From the NCBI GenBank assembly GCA_046351215.1, contig JAXLYX010000020.1, positions 42,697-106,696 on the forward strand: 64,000 nucleotides of DNA, written 5' to 3'. The notes beneath the pieces are model-generated. The model did no database searches. It saw only the letters and a list, made by a program, of their open reading frames with translations, and had not been told where the DNA came from. The translations under genes and the position numbers were made by a program. Positions within the stretch are counted from its first letter, which is position 1. Every line of letters begins with the position of its first letter. Origin of the DNA: JAXLYX01 sp046351215 (GTDB lineage: Bacteria; Myxococcota_A; Polyangia; Polyangiales; Houyiibacteriaceae). Shown here piece by piece: positions 17,493 to 24,099 of this stretch.

Positions 17493-18847
17493 GTTCCGGA
17501 CTCTCCGGAGGTCGGCGGGGGCGGGTCGGAGCTCGCGCCCTTCCGCTCCGCGCTCCGGCCGCGGACCTCGACCGGATGGAAGAGGATCGGCAGGTACGGC
17601 AGGAAGACGAGGTTCCCGTTCGCGTGCCGGAGCGTGACGCCGAGCAGGCCGAGCTCCTCCACCTCGCCGCTGCGCTCGCCGAAGACGATCTCGTCGCCGA
17701 CGCGCAGGCTCCCCGAGAAGACCAGCCGGGCGCCTAGGAGCATGGAGGCGGCGAGAGGGGAGAGCCCGAAGCCGAGCGCCAAGAGAGCCGCATCGACGAG
17801 CTTCGACAGGAAGCCGCTCCCCTGGGCCGAGAGGATCGGGATCGCGACGGCGACGACCACGACCACGAGGGCGATGCGCACGAGGCCGGAAGCGAGCAAC
17901 GCCTGGGAGGGCGGGAGCAACGCGATCCGGGTCTCCCCCTTCGCGACGCTCTCGAAGAAGAGGCCGACGAAGCGGAGCAGGAGCACCAGCACGACGCCGA
18001 GCACGAGCACGATGAAGCCGGTCTCGACGACGGCCGCGAGCCGGCCGAGGACGGCGACCATCGGGGAGACGAAGGCGTGCACCATCCGATCGCGGACGCC
18101 GTGGAGGGACGGGAAGAGCGAGAGCGAGAACGTCACCCAGGCGAAGAAGGTCGCGAGCTTCAGCAGCACCGACGCGATGGAGACGCTTCCGTCGACGAGG
18201 CGACGCAGGCCTCGCGCTTCCAAGAGCTCCACGGCTCCAACCTTCAGCCCGCCGGCTTCCTTCGCACGACGTCGGAGGCGCGCGTGCAGCGCGACCGCGA
18301 TCGCGTCGAAGCGTCGCACGAGGAGGTACGAGAGGAGCCCTGCGAAGATCACGAGCGACGCGGAGAACACTTCGTTCGCCATCCGCGCCCTGCGCCGCTC
18401 CCGAGCGAGCGCGACGTCGAGCTCGCGCGCCACGCGTCCGGCGAGCACCTGCACCGAGGTGTCGCCCGCCGCACGCGCGTCGTCGGGCCCGAGCTGGAAG
18501 ATGGGTGTCCGCCCGACGAAGACGACGGCGACGTCCCCATCGCGACCGAGTCGCACTCGGTTCCGGGCCCCGGAGTCGATCTCTTGCTCCAGCATGCGGT
18601 TCGCCCGCGCCGCGCGGTCCGCGGGGGAGATTCCGGCCCTCGCGATCTTGACGGTGAAGACGATCGTCTCGCCCACGCGGACCGGCGAGCCCTCCGCGGC
18701 CGGGGCCACGGGATGGCCGGCATCGGGAGCGGCGGATGCCGGCGGGCTCGGGCACCACGCGGCGATGCCGAGCGCCCACGCGAGCGCGATCGCTCGGCCG
18801 AGCCGGAGTCTCGGGAGTCCTCGGGGAAAGGCCGCGCCTCGGCTCAT
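17489..18847 (-). CDS. MscS-family mechanosensitive channel
   Basis: 452 residues. Signal peptide about 1-38 (IALAWALGIAAWCPSPPASAA), a periplasmic domain to about 150, then membrane segments, the pore helix with small residues (KLVDAALLALGFGLSPLAASMLLGA) and the beta domain RVGDEIVFGERSGEVEELGLLGVTLRHANGNLVFLPYLPI, the MscS core. It opens under membrane tension to release ions on osmotic downshock. ATG at 18847 is preceded by TGGAGG; the longer frame from 18892 is not needed. First gene of the coupled operon with two antiporters. Confidence 0.86.
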   Translation of the reverse strand: MSRGAAFPRGLPRLRLGRAIALAWALGIAAWCPSPPASAAPDAGHPVAPAAEGSPVRVGETIVFTVKIARAGISPADRAARANRMLEQEIDSGARNRVRLGRDGDVAVVFVGRTPIFQLGPDDARAAGDTSVQVLAGRVARELDVALARERRRARMANEVFSASLVIFAGLLSYLLVRRFDAIAVALHARLRRRAKEAGGLKVGAVELLEARGLRRLVDGSVSIASVLLKLATFFAWVTFSLSLFPSLHGVRDRMVHAFVSPMVAVLGRLAAVVETGFIVLVLGVVLVLLLRFVGLFFESVAKGETRIALLPPSQALLASGLVRIALVVVVVAVAIPILSAQGSGFLSKLVDAALLALGFGLSPLAASMLLGARLVFSGSLRVGDEIVFGERSGEVEELGLLGVTLRHANGNLVFLPYLPILFHPVEVRGRSAERKGASSDPPPPTSGESGT

Positions 18848-18901
18848 GGAACCTCCAGCCCCGAGCCTCGTGCGCTTTCGGCGATCGCGCAAGCAGTGGC
18901 T

Positions 18902-19423
18902 TCAGGAGACGCGCCGAGGCCCCACGAGGGTGCGGACCTTCGCTTCGGCGACGACCGTCCCCGCGGGATCCCGGAGCGAGACGAGCAGCTCGTGCTCGGC
19001 CCGCTCGTTCGAGGCGACGACGGGACATTCGCAGCTCGCCGTCACGTCGCCCCGCGCCTTGCGGAGGTACTCGATCGACATGCCGGCCACGATGAAGCGC
19101 GCGTCTTCCGGCAGCGTGTAGGAGAGCGCGAGGTTCGCCGTCATCTCGACGAGGTTCAGCATCGCGACCGCGTGGACCGAGCGGAGGTGGTTCCGCACGG
19201 CCGGGCGGTCGGGGAGCACGACGCGCGCGAACCCCGCCCGAAGCTCCTCGACGCGGGCGTCGATGGTGCCGGTATAGGGCGCGGAGCGTCCGACCATGCG
19301 GCTGAAGGCGAGCTTGCCGCCCGGCAGGGGAGAGAGGAGGTCCCAGGCGTTGCGCACGAGCGCGCCGGGCGCTTCCTTCGAGCCGGAGAGCGAGCGCAGG
19401 AGCGCGATCGGCGAGGCGGTCAT
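18902..19423 (-). CDS. DUF4442-type hotdog-fold protein (thioesterase-like)
   Basis: 173 residues. The hotdog fold of DUF4442 is recognisable: FSRMVGRSAPYTGTIDARVEELRAGFARVVLPDRPAVRNHLRSVHAVAMLNLVEMTANLAL, then SIEYLRKARGDVTASCECP and VVAEAKVRTLVG. Related proteins are acyl-CoA thioesterases, but the substrate and even activity of this branch are unproven. It sits between mscS and the anti-sigma gene, all on the minus strand, with gaps of 54 and 43 bases. Confidence 0.75.
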   Translation of the reverse strand: MTASPIALLRSLSGSKEAPGALVRNAWDLLSPLPGGKLAFSRMVGRSAPYTGTIDARVEELRAGFARVVLPDRPAVRNHLRSVHAVAMLNLVEMTANLALSYTLPEDARFIVAGMSIEYLRKARGDVTASCECPVVASNERAEHELLVSLRDPAGTVVAEAKVRTLVGPRRVS

Positions 19424-19466
19424 GTCCCGAGTCTGGGGGTCGTGCCCCGCTCTTGGCGAGCCCCGA

Positions 19467-20045
19467 TCAGAGCCTCGGATCGTCGGCCCGCATCTCGACG
19501 TCGCCGATGCGGAGCCCCTCGCGGAGCACGGCCAGGTAGACGAGGTCGGGGCCCGCCTTCGCGACGACCCCGTGGCGGCTTCCGGCCGGCATCGGGACGA
19601 CCTCGCCCGGACCGCGCTCCGCGCCGCCGGAGTCGATCAGACGACCTTGGAGGATCAGCACGGCCTCGTCGCCGAGGTGCTCGTGCTCCGGGAACTCCGC
19701 TCCTGCGACGAGGCGGACGAAGCCCGTGATCGCGCCTGCCACGGCCGGCCCGCCGACGACGTGGAAGAGCGAGACGCCCGGGAAGGGCCCGGGCTCGTAG
19801 GGCGCCGGGGTCGAGGCGCGGGCGAGCAGCGCGGAAGCCGCCTCGGGCGCGAGGTCGAGGAGCCGCGCCACGTCGGCGGCGAAGCGATCGAGGCGCCCCT
19901 CGGGCGCCGCGAGCCCGAGCAGCCGGGCGCGCCCCGAGGCCTCGGGCCCCGAGGGAGGCAGCGCCTCCGCGAGCGCGACGAGCGCGTCGACGTCGCCGGC
20001 CGAGGCCAGGAAGTCGTCGAGCTCGTGGGGATCGCGGGTGGACAT
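19467..20045 (-). CDS. Cupin-domain (ChrR-like) anti-sigma factor without zinc-binding cysteines
   Basis: 192 residues. N-terminal helical part (about 1-85) followed by a cupin (about 100-185) with FPEHEHLGDEAVLILQG and MPAGSRHGV, the His-x-His, Glu and His metal set. Position directly after an ECF sigma gene is that of ChrR-type anti-sigma factors. Unlike ChrR, the protein has no cysteine at all, so the N-terminal His/Cys zinc site of the ZAS group is absent and sigma inhibition must work otherwise. Start uncertain: a TTG at 20111 overlapping the sigma stop is possible; I chose the ATG at 20045. Confidence 0.68.
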   Translation of the reverse strand: MSTRDPHELDDFLASAGDVDALVALAEALPPSGPEASGRARLLGLAAPEGRLDRFAADVARLLDLAPEAASALLARASTPAPYEPGPFPGVSLFHVVGGPAVAGAITGFVRLVAGAEFPEHEHLGDEAVLILQGRLIDSGGAERGPGEVVPMPAGSRHGVVAKAGPDLVYLAVLREGLRIGDVEMRADDPRL

Positions 20046-20107
20046 GGTCGTCGAGGGTACGAGGGAAGTCGGGAGATGGATCGGAGGAGGCATCGTGCTT
20101 CGGGCGC

Positions 20108-20665
20108 TCAAGGCCCCGGCGCCCCCGAGCGCAGCTGCTCGCGGAGGCGCGCCATGGCGGCGTGGACCCGCGATTTCACGGTCCCGAGGGGGATCCCGAG
20201 TCGTTCCGCGATCTCGGACGAGGAGAGGCCCTCGAAGTATCCCAGCACGAGGACGGCGCGCTGCTCCTCCGTGAGCGCCGCGAGGGCCGCGCCGAGACGG
20301 GCGCCGTCGATGCCTCGCGAGGGGTCGGTGCGGGCCGGATCGTCCGCGATCGAGGGAGGATCCGCGAGGGCGACCCGGCGGGTGCGCGACGGGCTCTTCT
20401 TTCGATCGAGGCAGCGCGAGCGGACCCGCACGAGGATCCAGGTCTTCACCGAGCCCCGAGACGGATCGTAGTCGCCGGCGCGCTGCCAGACCTCGACGAA
20501 GACGTCGTGCACGAGATCCTCGGCCTCGCGGACCTCGCCGAGCATCCGCCGGGCGAGCGCGAGCGCGAGGCCGGCGTGGCGGTCGTAGAGGACGCCCAGC
20601 GCCTCGCGATCGCCTCGCGCGACCTCCACCATCAACGCATCATCGGTCGTCTCCGCCCCGGACAC
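20108..20665 (-). CDS. ECF (sigma-70 family) RNA polymerase sigma factor
   Basis: About 185 residues. Region 2 is seen in ALGVLYDRHAGLALALARRMLGEVREAEDLVHDVFVEVWQRAGDYDPSRGSVKTWI, region 4 in LTEEQRAVLVLGYFEGLSSSEIAERLGIPLGTVKSRVHAAMARLREQL. It redirects RNA polymerase to a stress regulon and is probably held by the cupin protein downstream, as in RpoE-ChrR systems that respond to singlet oxygen or similar stress. The start is a choice between GTG at 20665 and ATG at 20632; the conserved region begins only after the latter. Divergent from greB. Confidence 0.84.
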   Translation of the reverse strand: MSGAETTDDALMVEVARGDREALGVLYDRHAGLALALARRMLGEVREAEDLVHDVFVEVWQRAGDYDPSRGSVKTWILVRVRSRCLDRKKSPSRTRRVALADPPSIADDPARTDPSRGIDGARLGAALAALTEEQRAVLVLGYFEGLSSSEIAERLGIPLGTVKSRVHAAMARLREQLRSGAPGP

Positions 20666-20723
20666 GGGCCGAGCATCGCCCGGACGCCTCGCGACCGCAA
20701 TGCACGACGCTCGGACGCCACGG

Positions 20724-20752
20724 TTGAACGCGAGGCGCGCCGGGGCCATCCT
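20724..20752 (+). promoter_or_regulatory. greB promoter (leaderless type)
   Basis: TTGAAC (20724-20729), 17-base spacer, CATCCT (20747-20752), then 8 bases to the ATG at 20761. Both the -35 match and the spacing support it; transcription would start on or within a base or two of the start codon. Confidence 0.5.
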
Positions 20753-20760
20753 CGCCGCCC

Positions 20761-21276
20761 ATGGCCCGGTACGCGCCTCCGAAGCCGAAGAGCTCGACCT
20801 ACATCACGCCCGAGGGGGAGAAGCGACTCAAGGAAGAGCTCGCGTACCTCCTCTACGAGGAGCGCCCCCGGGTCACGAAGGGTGTCGCGGACGCGGCCGC
20901 CGAGGGCGACCGCTCGGAGAACGCCGAGTACATCTACGGCAAGAAGCGCCTCCGCGAGATCGACAAGAAGATCGAATTCCTCACGAAGCGTCTCGAGGTG
21001 CTGACCGTGGTCCTGCCGGACGAGCGCAAGGATCCCGGCAAGGTCTACTTCGGCGCCTACGTGCGGCTCGAGGACGAAGAAGGCGAGACGATCGACTACC
21101 GGATCGTCGGCCCCGACGAGTCCGACGCCGAGCGCCGCTTCATCAGCATGGACTCGCCGGTCGGACGCTCGCTCCTCGGCAAGCGCGAGGGCGACGAGGT
21201 CGTCGTCCGCCGTCCGAAGGGCGACGCGACGTACGCGATCCTCGAAGTGCGCTACACCCCGTTCGGAGACGACTGA
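20761..21276 (+). CDS. greB: Transcription elongation factor GreB
   Basis: 171 residues. The N-terminal coiled coil with the acidic tip (YITPEGEKRLKEELAYLLYEERPRVTKGVADAAAEGDRSENAEYIYGKKRLREIDKKI) enters the RNA polymerase channel and stimulates cleavage of backtracked RNA; D-x-x-E is present as DRSENAEY. The C-terminal FKBP-like domain includes VGPDESDAERRFISMDSPVGRSLLGKREGDEV. The YIYGKKR form and length mark GreB rather than GreA. Its TGA overlaps the next ATG (TGATG), starting a greB-yaeQ-cobS transcript. Confidence 0.93.
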   Translation: MARYAPPKPKSSTYITPEGEKRLKEELAYLLYEERPRVTKGVADAAAEGDRSENAEYIYGKKRLREIDKKIEFLTKRLEVLTVVLPDERKDPGKVYFGAYVRLEDEEGETIDYRIVGPDESDAERRFISMDSPVGRSLLGKREGDEVVVRRPKGDATYAILEVRYTPFGDD

Positions 21277-21821
21277 TGGCCCTTCCCTCGACGGTGTACC
21301 GGCTCGAGATCGCCGTGCAGGACACGGAGCGCGGCGTCTACGAGGACCTCTCGCTCCGCGTCGCGCAGCATCCCTCCGAGACCGAGCGCTTCCTCGTCAC
21401 GCGGATCCTCGCCTACTGCCTCTCGTACGAGCCGGAGCTCGCCTTCACGAAGGGCCTGTCGACCACGGACGAGCCCGCGATCTGGTCCAAGGACGCGACG
21501 GGCGCGACCACGCTCTGGATCGACGTGGGTCAGCCCTCGATCGATCGCCTGCACCGGGCGAGCAAGCTCGCAGGGAGGGTCGAGGTCTACACGCACCGCG
21601 ATCCGGAGGTGCTCCGCAAGGAGGCCGAGAAGCAGCGCGTGCACAAGGGCGAGTCGATAAGGCTCGTCGCCTTCGATCCCGCGTTCCTCGACCGCGTCGC
21701 GGCGAAGCTCGAGCGGAGCTCGAAGTGGGAGGTCCTACGGACCGAGGGCCACGTCTACGTGACGATCGGCGGAGAGACCATCGACGCGCCGATCCGCGAG
21801 ACCACCCTGGTGGACGCGTGA
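21276..21821 (+). CDS. yaeQ: YaeQ-family protein (PD-(D/E)XK fold)
   Basis: 181 residues, full length for YaeQ. Diagnostic text: STVYRLEIAVQDTERGVYEDLSLRVAQHPSETERFLVTRILAYCL near the start, then LWIDVGQPSIDRLHRASKLAGRVEVYTHR, which holds the nuclease-like core (D in WIDVGQP, K in ASKLA). The fold is that of restriction-like nucleases, but no activity has been established for the family, which has been linked loosely to transcription elongation. Start ATG overlaps the greB stop; stop overlaps the cobS start. Confidence 0.88.
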   Translation: MALPSTVYRLEIAVQDTERGVYEDLSLRVAQHPSETERFLVTRILAYCLSYEPELAFTKGLSTTDEPAIWSKDATGATTLWIDVGQPSIDRLHRASKLAGRVEVYTHRDPEVLRKEAEKQRVHKGESIRLVAFDPAFLDRVAAKLERSSKWEVLRTEGHVYVTIGGETIDAPIRETTLVDA

Positions 21822-22591
21822 TGGACGGCTTCGTGCGAGGCCTGCGCGGAGCGCTCTCGTTCCTCACGCGCATCCCGATCCACGGCGAGCTGCCGAAGGA
21901 CGACGAGTGGGATCGCTCGCTCGCGCTCTTCCCGCTCGTCGGGCTCGGCATCGGCGGGCTGATGGCCGCGGTCTACGCCCTCTCGTTCCGCGCCGGCCCC
22001 CTCGTCGCCTCGACGCTCGCTCTCTCGGTCGGCCTCCTGCTCACCGGCGCGATGCACGAGGACGGGCTCGCCGACACGGCGGACGCGCTCGGCGGGGGAC
22101 GCGACGCCGAGGGCATCCGCGCGATCCTCAAGGATCCCCGCCTCGGCTCGTTCGGGGTGTCGGCACTCGTCGCCGTGCTCCTGCTCCGCGTCGCCCTCGT
22201 CGCCTCGTTCGGGGAGGCGGGCTGGTACCTGCTCCTCCTCTCCCAGAGCGCCGGTCGATTCGCCCCCCTCGTCCTGATGTCCCGCCTCCCCTACGCGGGC
22301 TCGCTCGAGGCGAGCAAGAGCGCGTTCCTCCCGCGCCCGTCCGACTCGGCGAGGCTCGTCGGGGCCGCGGTGCCGGCCTTCGTCCTCGGCCTCGGCGTGG
22401 TCTTCCACCTCGTGGCCCCGGCCGCCGCGGCCCTGGGTCTCGGGGCCTACGCGGTGGTGACCTGGACGGCGCTGGCACGATTCCGCACACGTCTCGGGGG
22501 CTACACCGGGGACTTCCTCGGTGCGGTCGAGCAGCTCGCCGAATGCGCCCTGCTCGTCGGCGTGGCGGTCGTAGGCCCTCCCTCGGCGTAG
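21821..22591 (+). CDS. cobS: Adenosylcobinamide-GDP ribazoletransferase (cobalamin synthase)
   Basis: 256 residues, mostly membrane segments, usual CobS size. The enzyme joins adenosylcobinamide-GDP to alpha-ribazole in the last stage of cobalamin assembly. Signatures: FLTRIPI near the start, TGAMHEDGLADTADALGGG (acidic metal-binding motif), RLGSFGVSALV, and RLGGYTGDFLGAVEQLAE near the end. No other cobalamin gene is in the window and there is no cobalamin riboswitch upstream; it is read from the greB transcript through a TGATG overlap. Confidence 0.92.
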   Translation: MDGFVRGLRGALSFLTRIPIHGELPKDDEWDRSLALFPLVGLGIGGLMAAVYALSFRAGPLVASTLALSVGLLLTGAMHEDGLADTADALGGGRDAEGIRAILKDPRLGSFGVSALVAVLLLRVALVASFGEAGWYLLLLSQSAGRFAPLVLMSRLPYAGSLEASKSAFLPRPSDSARLVGAAVPAFVLGLGVVFHLVAPAAAALGLGAYAVVTWTALARFRTRLGGYTGDFLGAVEQLAECALLVGVAVVGPPSA

Positions 22592-22625
22592 GGACGCCCC
22601 GGAAACCGGACGTACGCCCGGCGCC

Positions 22626-22634
22626 TGCTATGCT
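22626..22634 (+). promoter_or_regulatory. Extended -10 promoter element
   Basis: TGCTATGCT: TG, one base, then TATGCT (4 of 6 matches). Transcription would start near 22641 and give a leader of about 24 bases with a strong ribosome binding site (GAGGAGGG) before the ATG at 22665. No clear -35, which extended -10 promoters can lack. Confidence 0.4.
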
Positions 22635-22664
22635 CCCACCGGGTAGGAGGCCCGAGGAGGGCGC

Positions 22665-24086
22665 ATGGCGGAACGCAGGGATCGCTCGGCCGACATCCAG
22701 ATGCGGGATGGCACGATGCGCAAGGGACGCGTCATCGGCCATGCCGACGCATCCGGCCGCATCCGCGAGGCCGACACCCCGCTGCGTCGCGGCGAAGAGC
22801 TCGGCTCGATCGACGAGAAGCATCGCATAAGGCGCAAGGGCGGCCTCCTGCGCCGCGGCGAGATCGTCGGTCGGATCCGCGGCAACGCCGTGCATACGAG
22901 CGAGGGCCTGCTCACGGGCGGCCTCAAGGTCGGTCACGTCGACGAGAGCGGGAACGTCTGGCAGACGGATTGCCGTGCGTTCCGTGGGCGGATCGTCGGC
23001 CGTGCGCGCGGCGCCGATCCGGACTCCGCCCTCGCCTACTTCCTGCTGAAGTTCCAGGAGATCGAGGACGCCGTGGCGACCCTCGAGGAGAAGGTCCGCG
23101 TCTCCGAGGACAAGTACGCGTTCCTCCCGCGCGTGCGCTCGATGCAGAAGCTCCTCCCCGAGGTCGACGCGCTCGGAGACTTCGACGCGATCGTCCGTCG
23201 TCTCGAGACGCTCGAGGAGGTCTGCGCCGCCGATCTCGGCCATCACTTCACGGGCGAGAAGGCCCGCATCGTCGAGAGCGCGACGAAGAAGATCACGCCC
23301 GAGTCGACGCTCGAGGCGCTCCGCCGGGAATGGGACGTCGGCGTCACCCTGCCGCTCGAGCAGGCCGAGGCGCTCGTCGGTCGCGTCCGCGGTGCGCTCG
23401 GCGCGCTCTCCGAGGGGCGTCGACGCAACCGGGGCGACAGCGTGCCCCCGGAGGCCGGACACGTCCCCCCGCCGACCCTCCCGCCCCCTGCACCTCTTGC
23501 CGAGGTCCGCGAGGATCGCGAAGAGGCGGCCTCGCGCGCCGAGCTCCTGCTCGAGGCGGCCCTCGGTCCCGTCGATCGGCTCCGGGACGAGATCGATCGG
23601 ATCCGCAAGGATCCCGACTACGGCGCCGAGGAGATGATCGAGCGGCTCCGCGGCGCCATGACCACCGTCCTCGAGGCCCGCGATCTCGCCTCGCTCACGG
23701 GCGCGCTCCCGAAGCTCGGCGCGGCGCTCGGCGGTCACGCGTCCGAGGCGAAGTCGTCGCCGCCGCGCGCGCCCGAGCCCGCCCTCGCCGTCCGCGCGAA
23801 GGATGCGAACGCGCGACCGGCCTCGATCCCGCCGCCGCCTCCGCCTCCTCCGCCGGCGACGATCGACATCCGTCCGACCTCGACGTCGACGGCGCTCGCG
23901 CGCTACGAGCCGCAGGAGACCGATACCCGCGCCTTCGTCGAGGCGCTGCTCGAGACGCGCGAAGCCTCCGCGATCTTCGACGTGATCGATCGGAGCCTCG
24001 ATCGGCTCCGCGAGCTCGACGCCACGCGCAAGGAGGGCATCGCCACCGTGCGCGAGGCGCTCGAGCGCCTCCGGAACGTGAGCTGA
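22665..24086 (+). CDS. Unknown protein: four short repeats, coiled coils, proline linker
   Basis: 473 residues, not assigned. Residues about 20-115 hold roughly four units of about 22-24 residues, each opening with [VL]G-x-[IVA] and ending in an RxG turn (GRVIGHADASGRIREADTPLRRG, ELGSIDEKHRIRRKGG, IVGRIRGNAVHTSEG, KVGHVDESGNVWQTD), likely beta hairpins. Next is FLLKFQEIEDAVATLEEKVRVSEDKYAFLPRVRSMQKLLPEV, a helical segment reminiscent of DUF349 modules, further helices, a run of nine prolines near 390 and a last helix bundle. Cytoplasmic. Well coding with a GAGGAGGG site. It may be a scaffold or nucleic-acid-associated protein, but no function can be claimed. Confidence 0.7.
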   Translation: MAERRDRSADIQMRDGTMRKGRVIGHADASGRIREADTPLRRGEELGSIDEKHRIRRKGGLLRRGEIVGRIRGNAVHTSEGLLTGGLKVGHVDESGNVWQTDCRAFRGRIVGRARGADPDSALAYFLLKFQEIEDAVATLEEKVRVSEDKYAFLPRVRSMQKLLPEVDALGDFDAIVRRLETLEEVCAADLGHHFTGEKARIVESATKKITPESTLEALRREWDVGVTLPLEQAEALVGRVRGALGALSEGRRRNRGDSVPPEAGHVPPPTLPPPAPLAEVREDREEAASRAELLLEAALGPVDRLRDEIDRIRKDPDYGAEEMIERLRGAMTTVLEARDLASLTGALPKLGAALGGHASEAKSSPPRAPEPALAVRAKDANARPASIPPPPPPPPPATIDIRPTSTSTALARYEPQETDTRAFVEALLETREASAIFDVIDRSLDRLRELDATRKEGIATVREALERLRNVS

Positions 24087-24099
24087 AGCCCTTCAGCTC
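24080..24099. terminator. Perfect inverted repeat between convergent genes, holding both stop codons
   Basis: GAGCTGAAG (24080-24088) and CTTCAGCTC (24091-24099) are exact reverse complements with 2 bases between. The TGA stops of both convergent genes (24084-24086 and 24093-24095) lie in the arms. Likely a bidirectional terminator; no long T-run follows. Confidence 0.52.

Noticed and set aside
20045..20111. TTG start for the anti-sigma gene overlapping the sigma stop
   Set aside because: Possible by position, but the added residues (SARSTMPPPIHLPTSL) are not helix-like and TTG is rarer; the ATG at 20045 was kept with reduced confidence.
21821..22591. Cobalamin riboswitch for cobS
   Set aside because: The gene starts inside the yaeQ stop codon, leaving no space for an upstream riboswitch, and none is visible before greB.
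23844..23870. Proline codon run as a DNA repeat element
   Set aside because: It is a coding low-complexity linker (nine prolines) with mixed codons, not a DNA repeat array.
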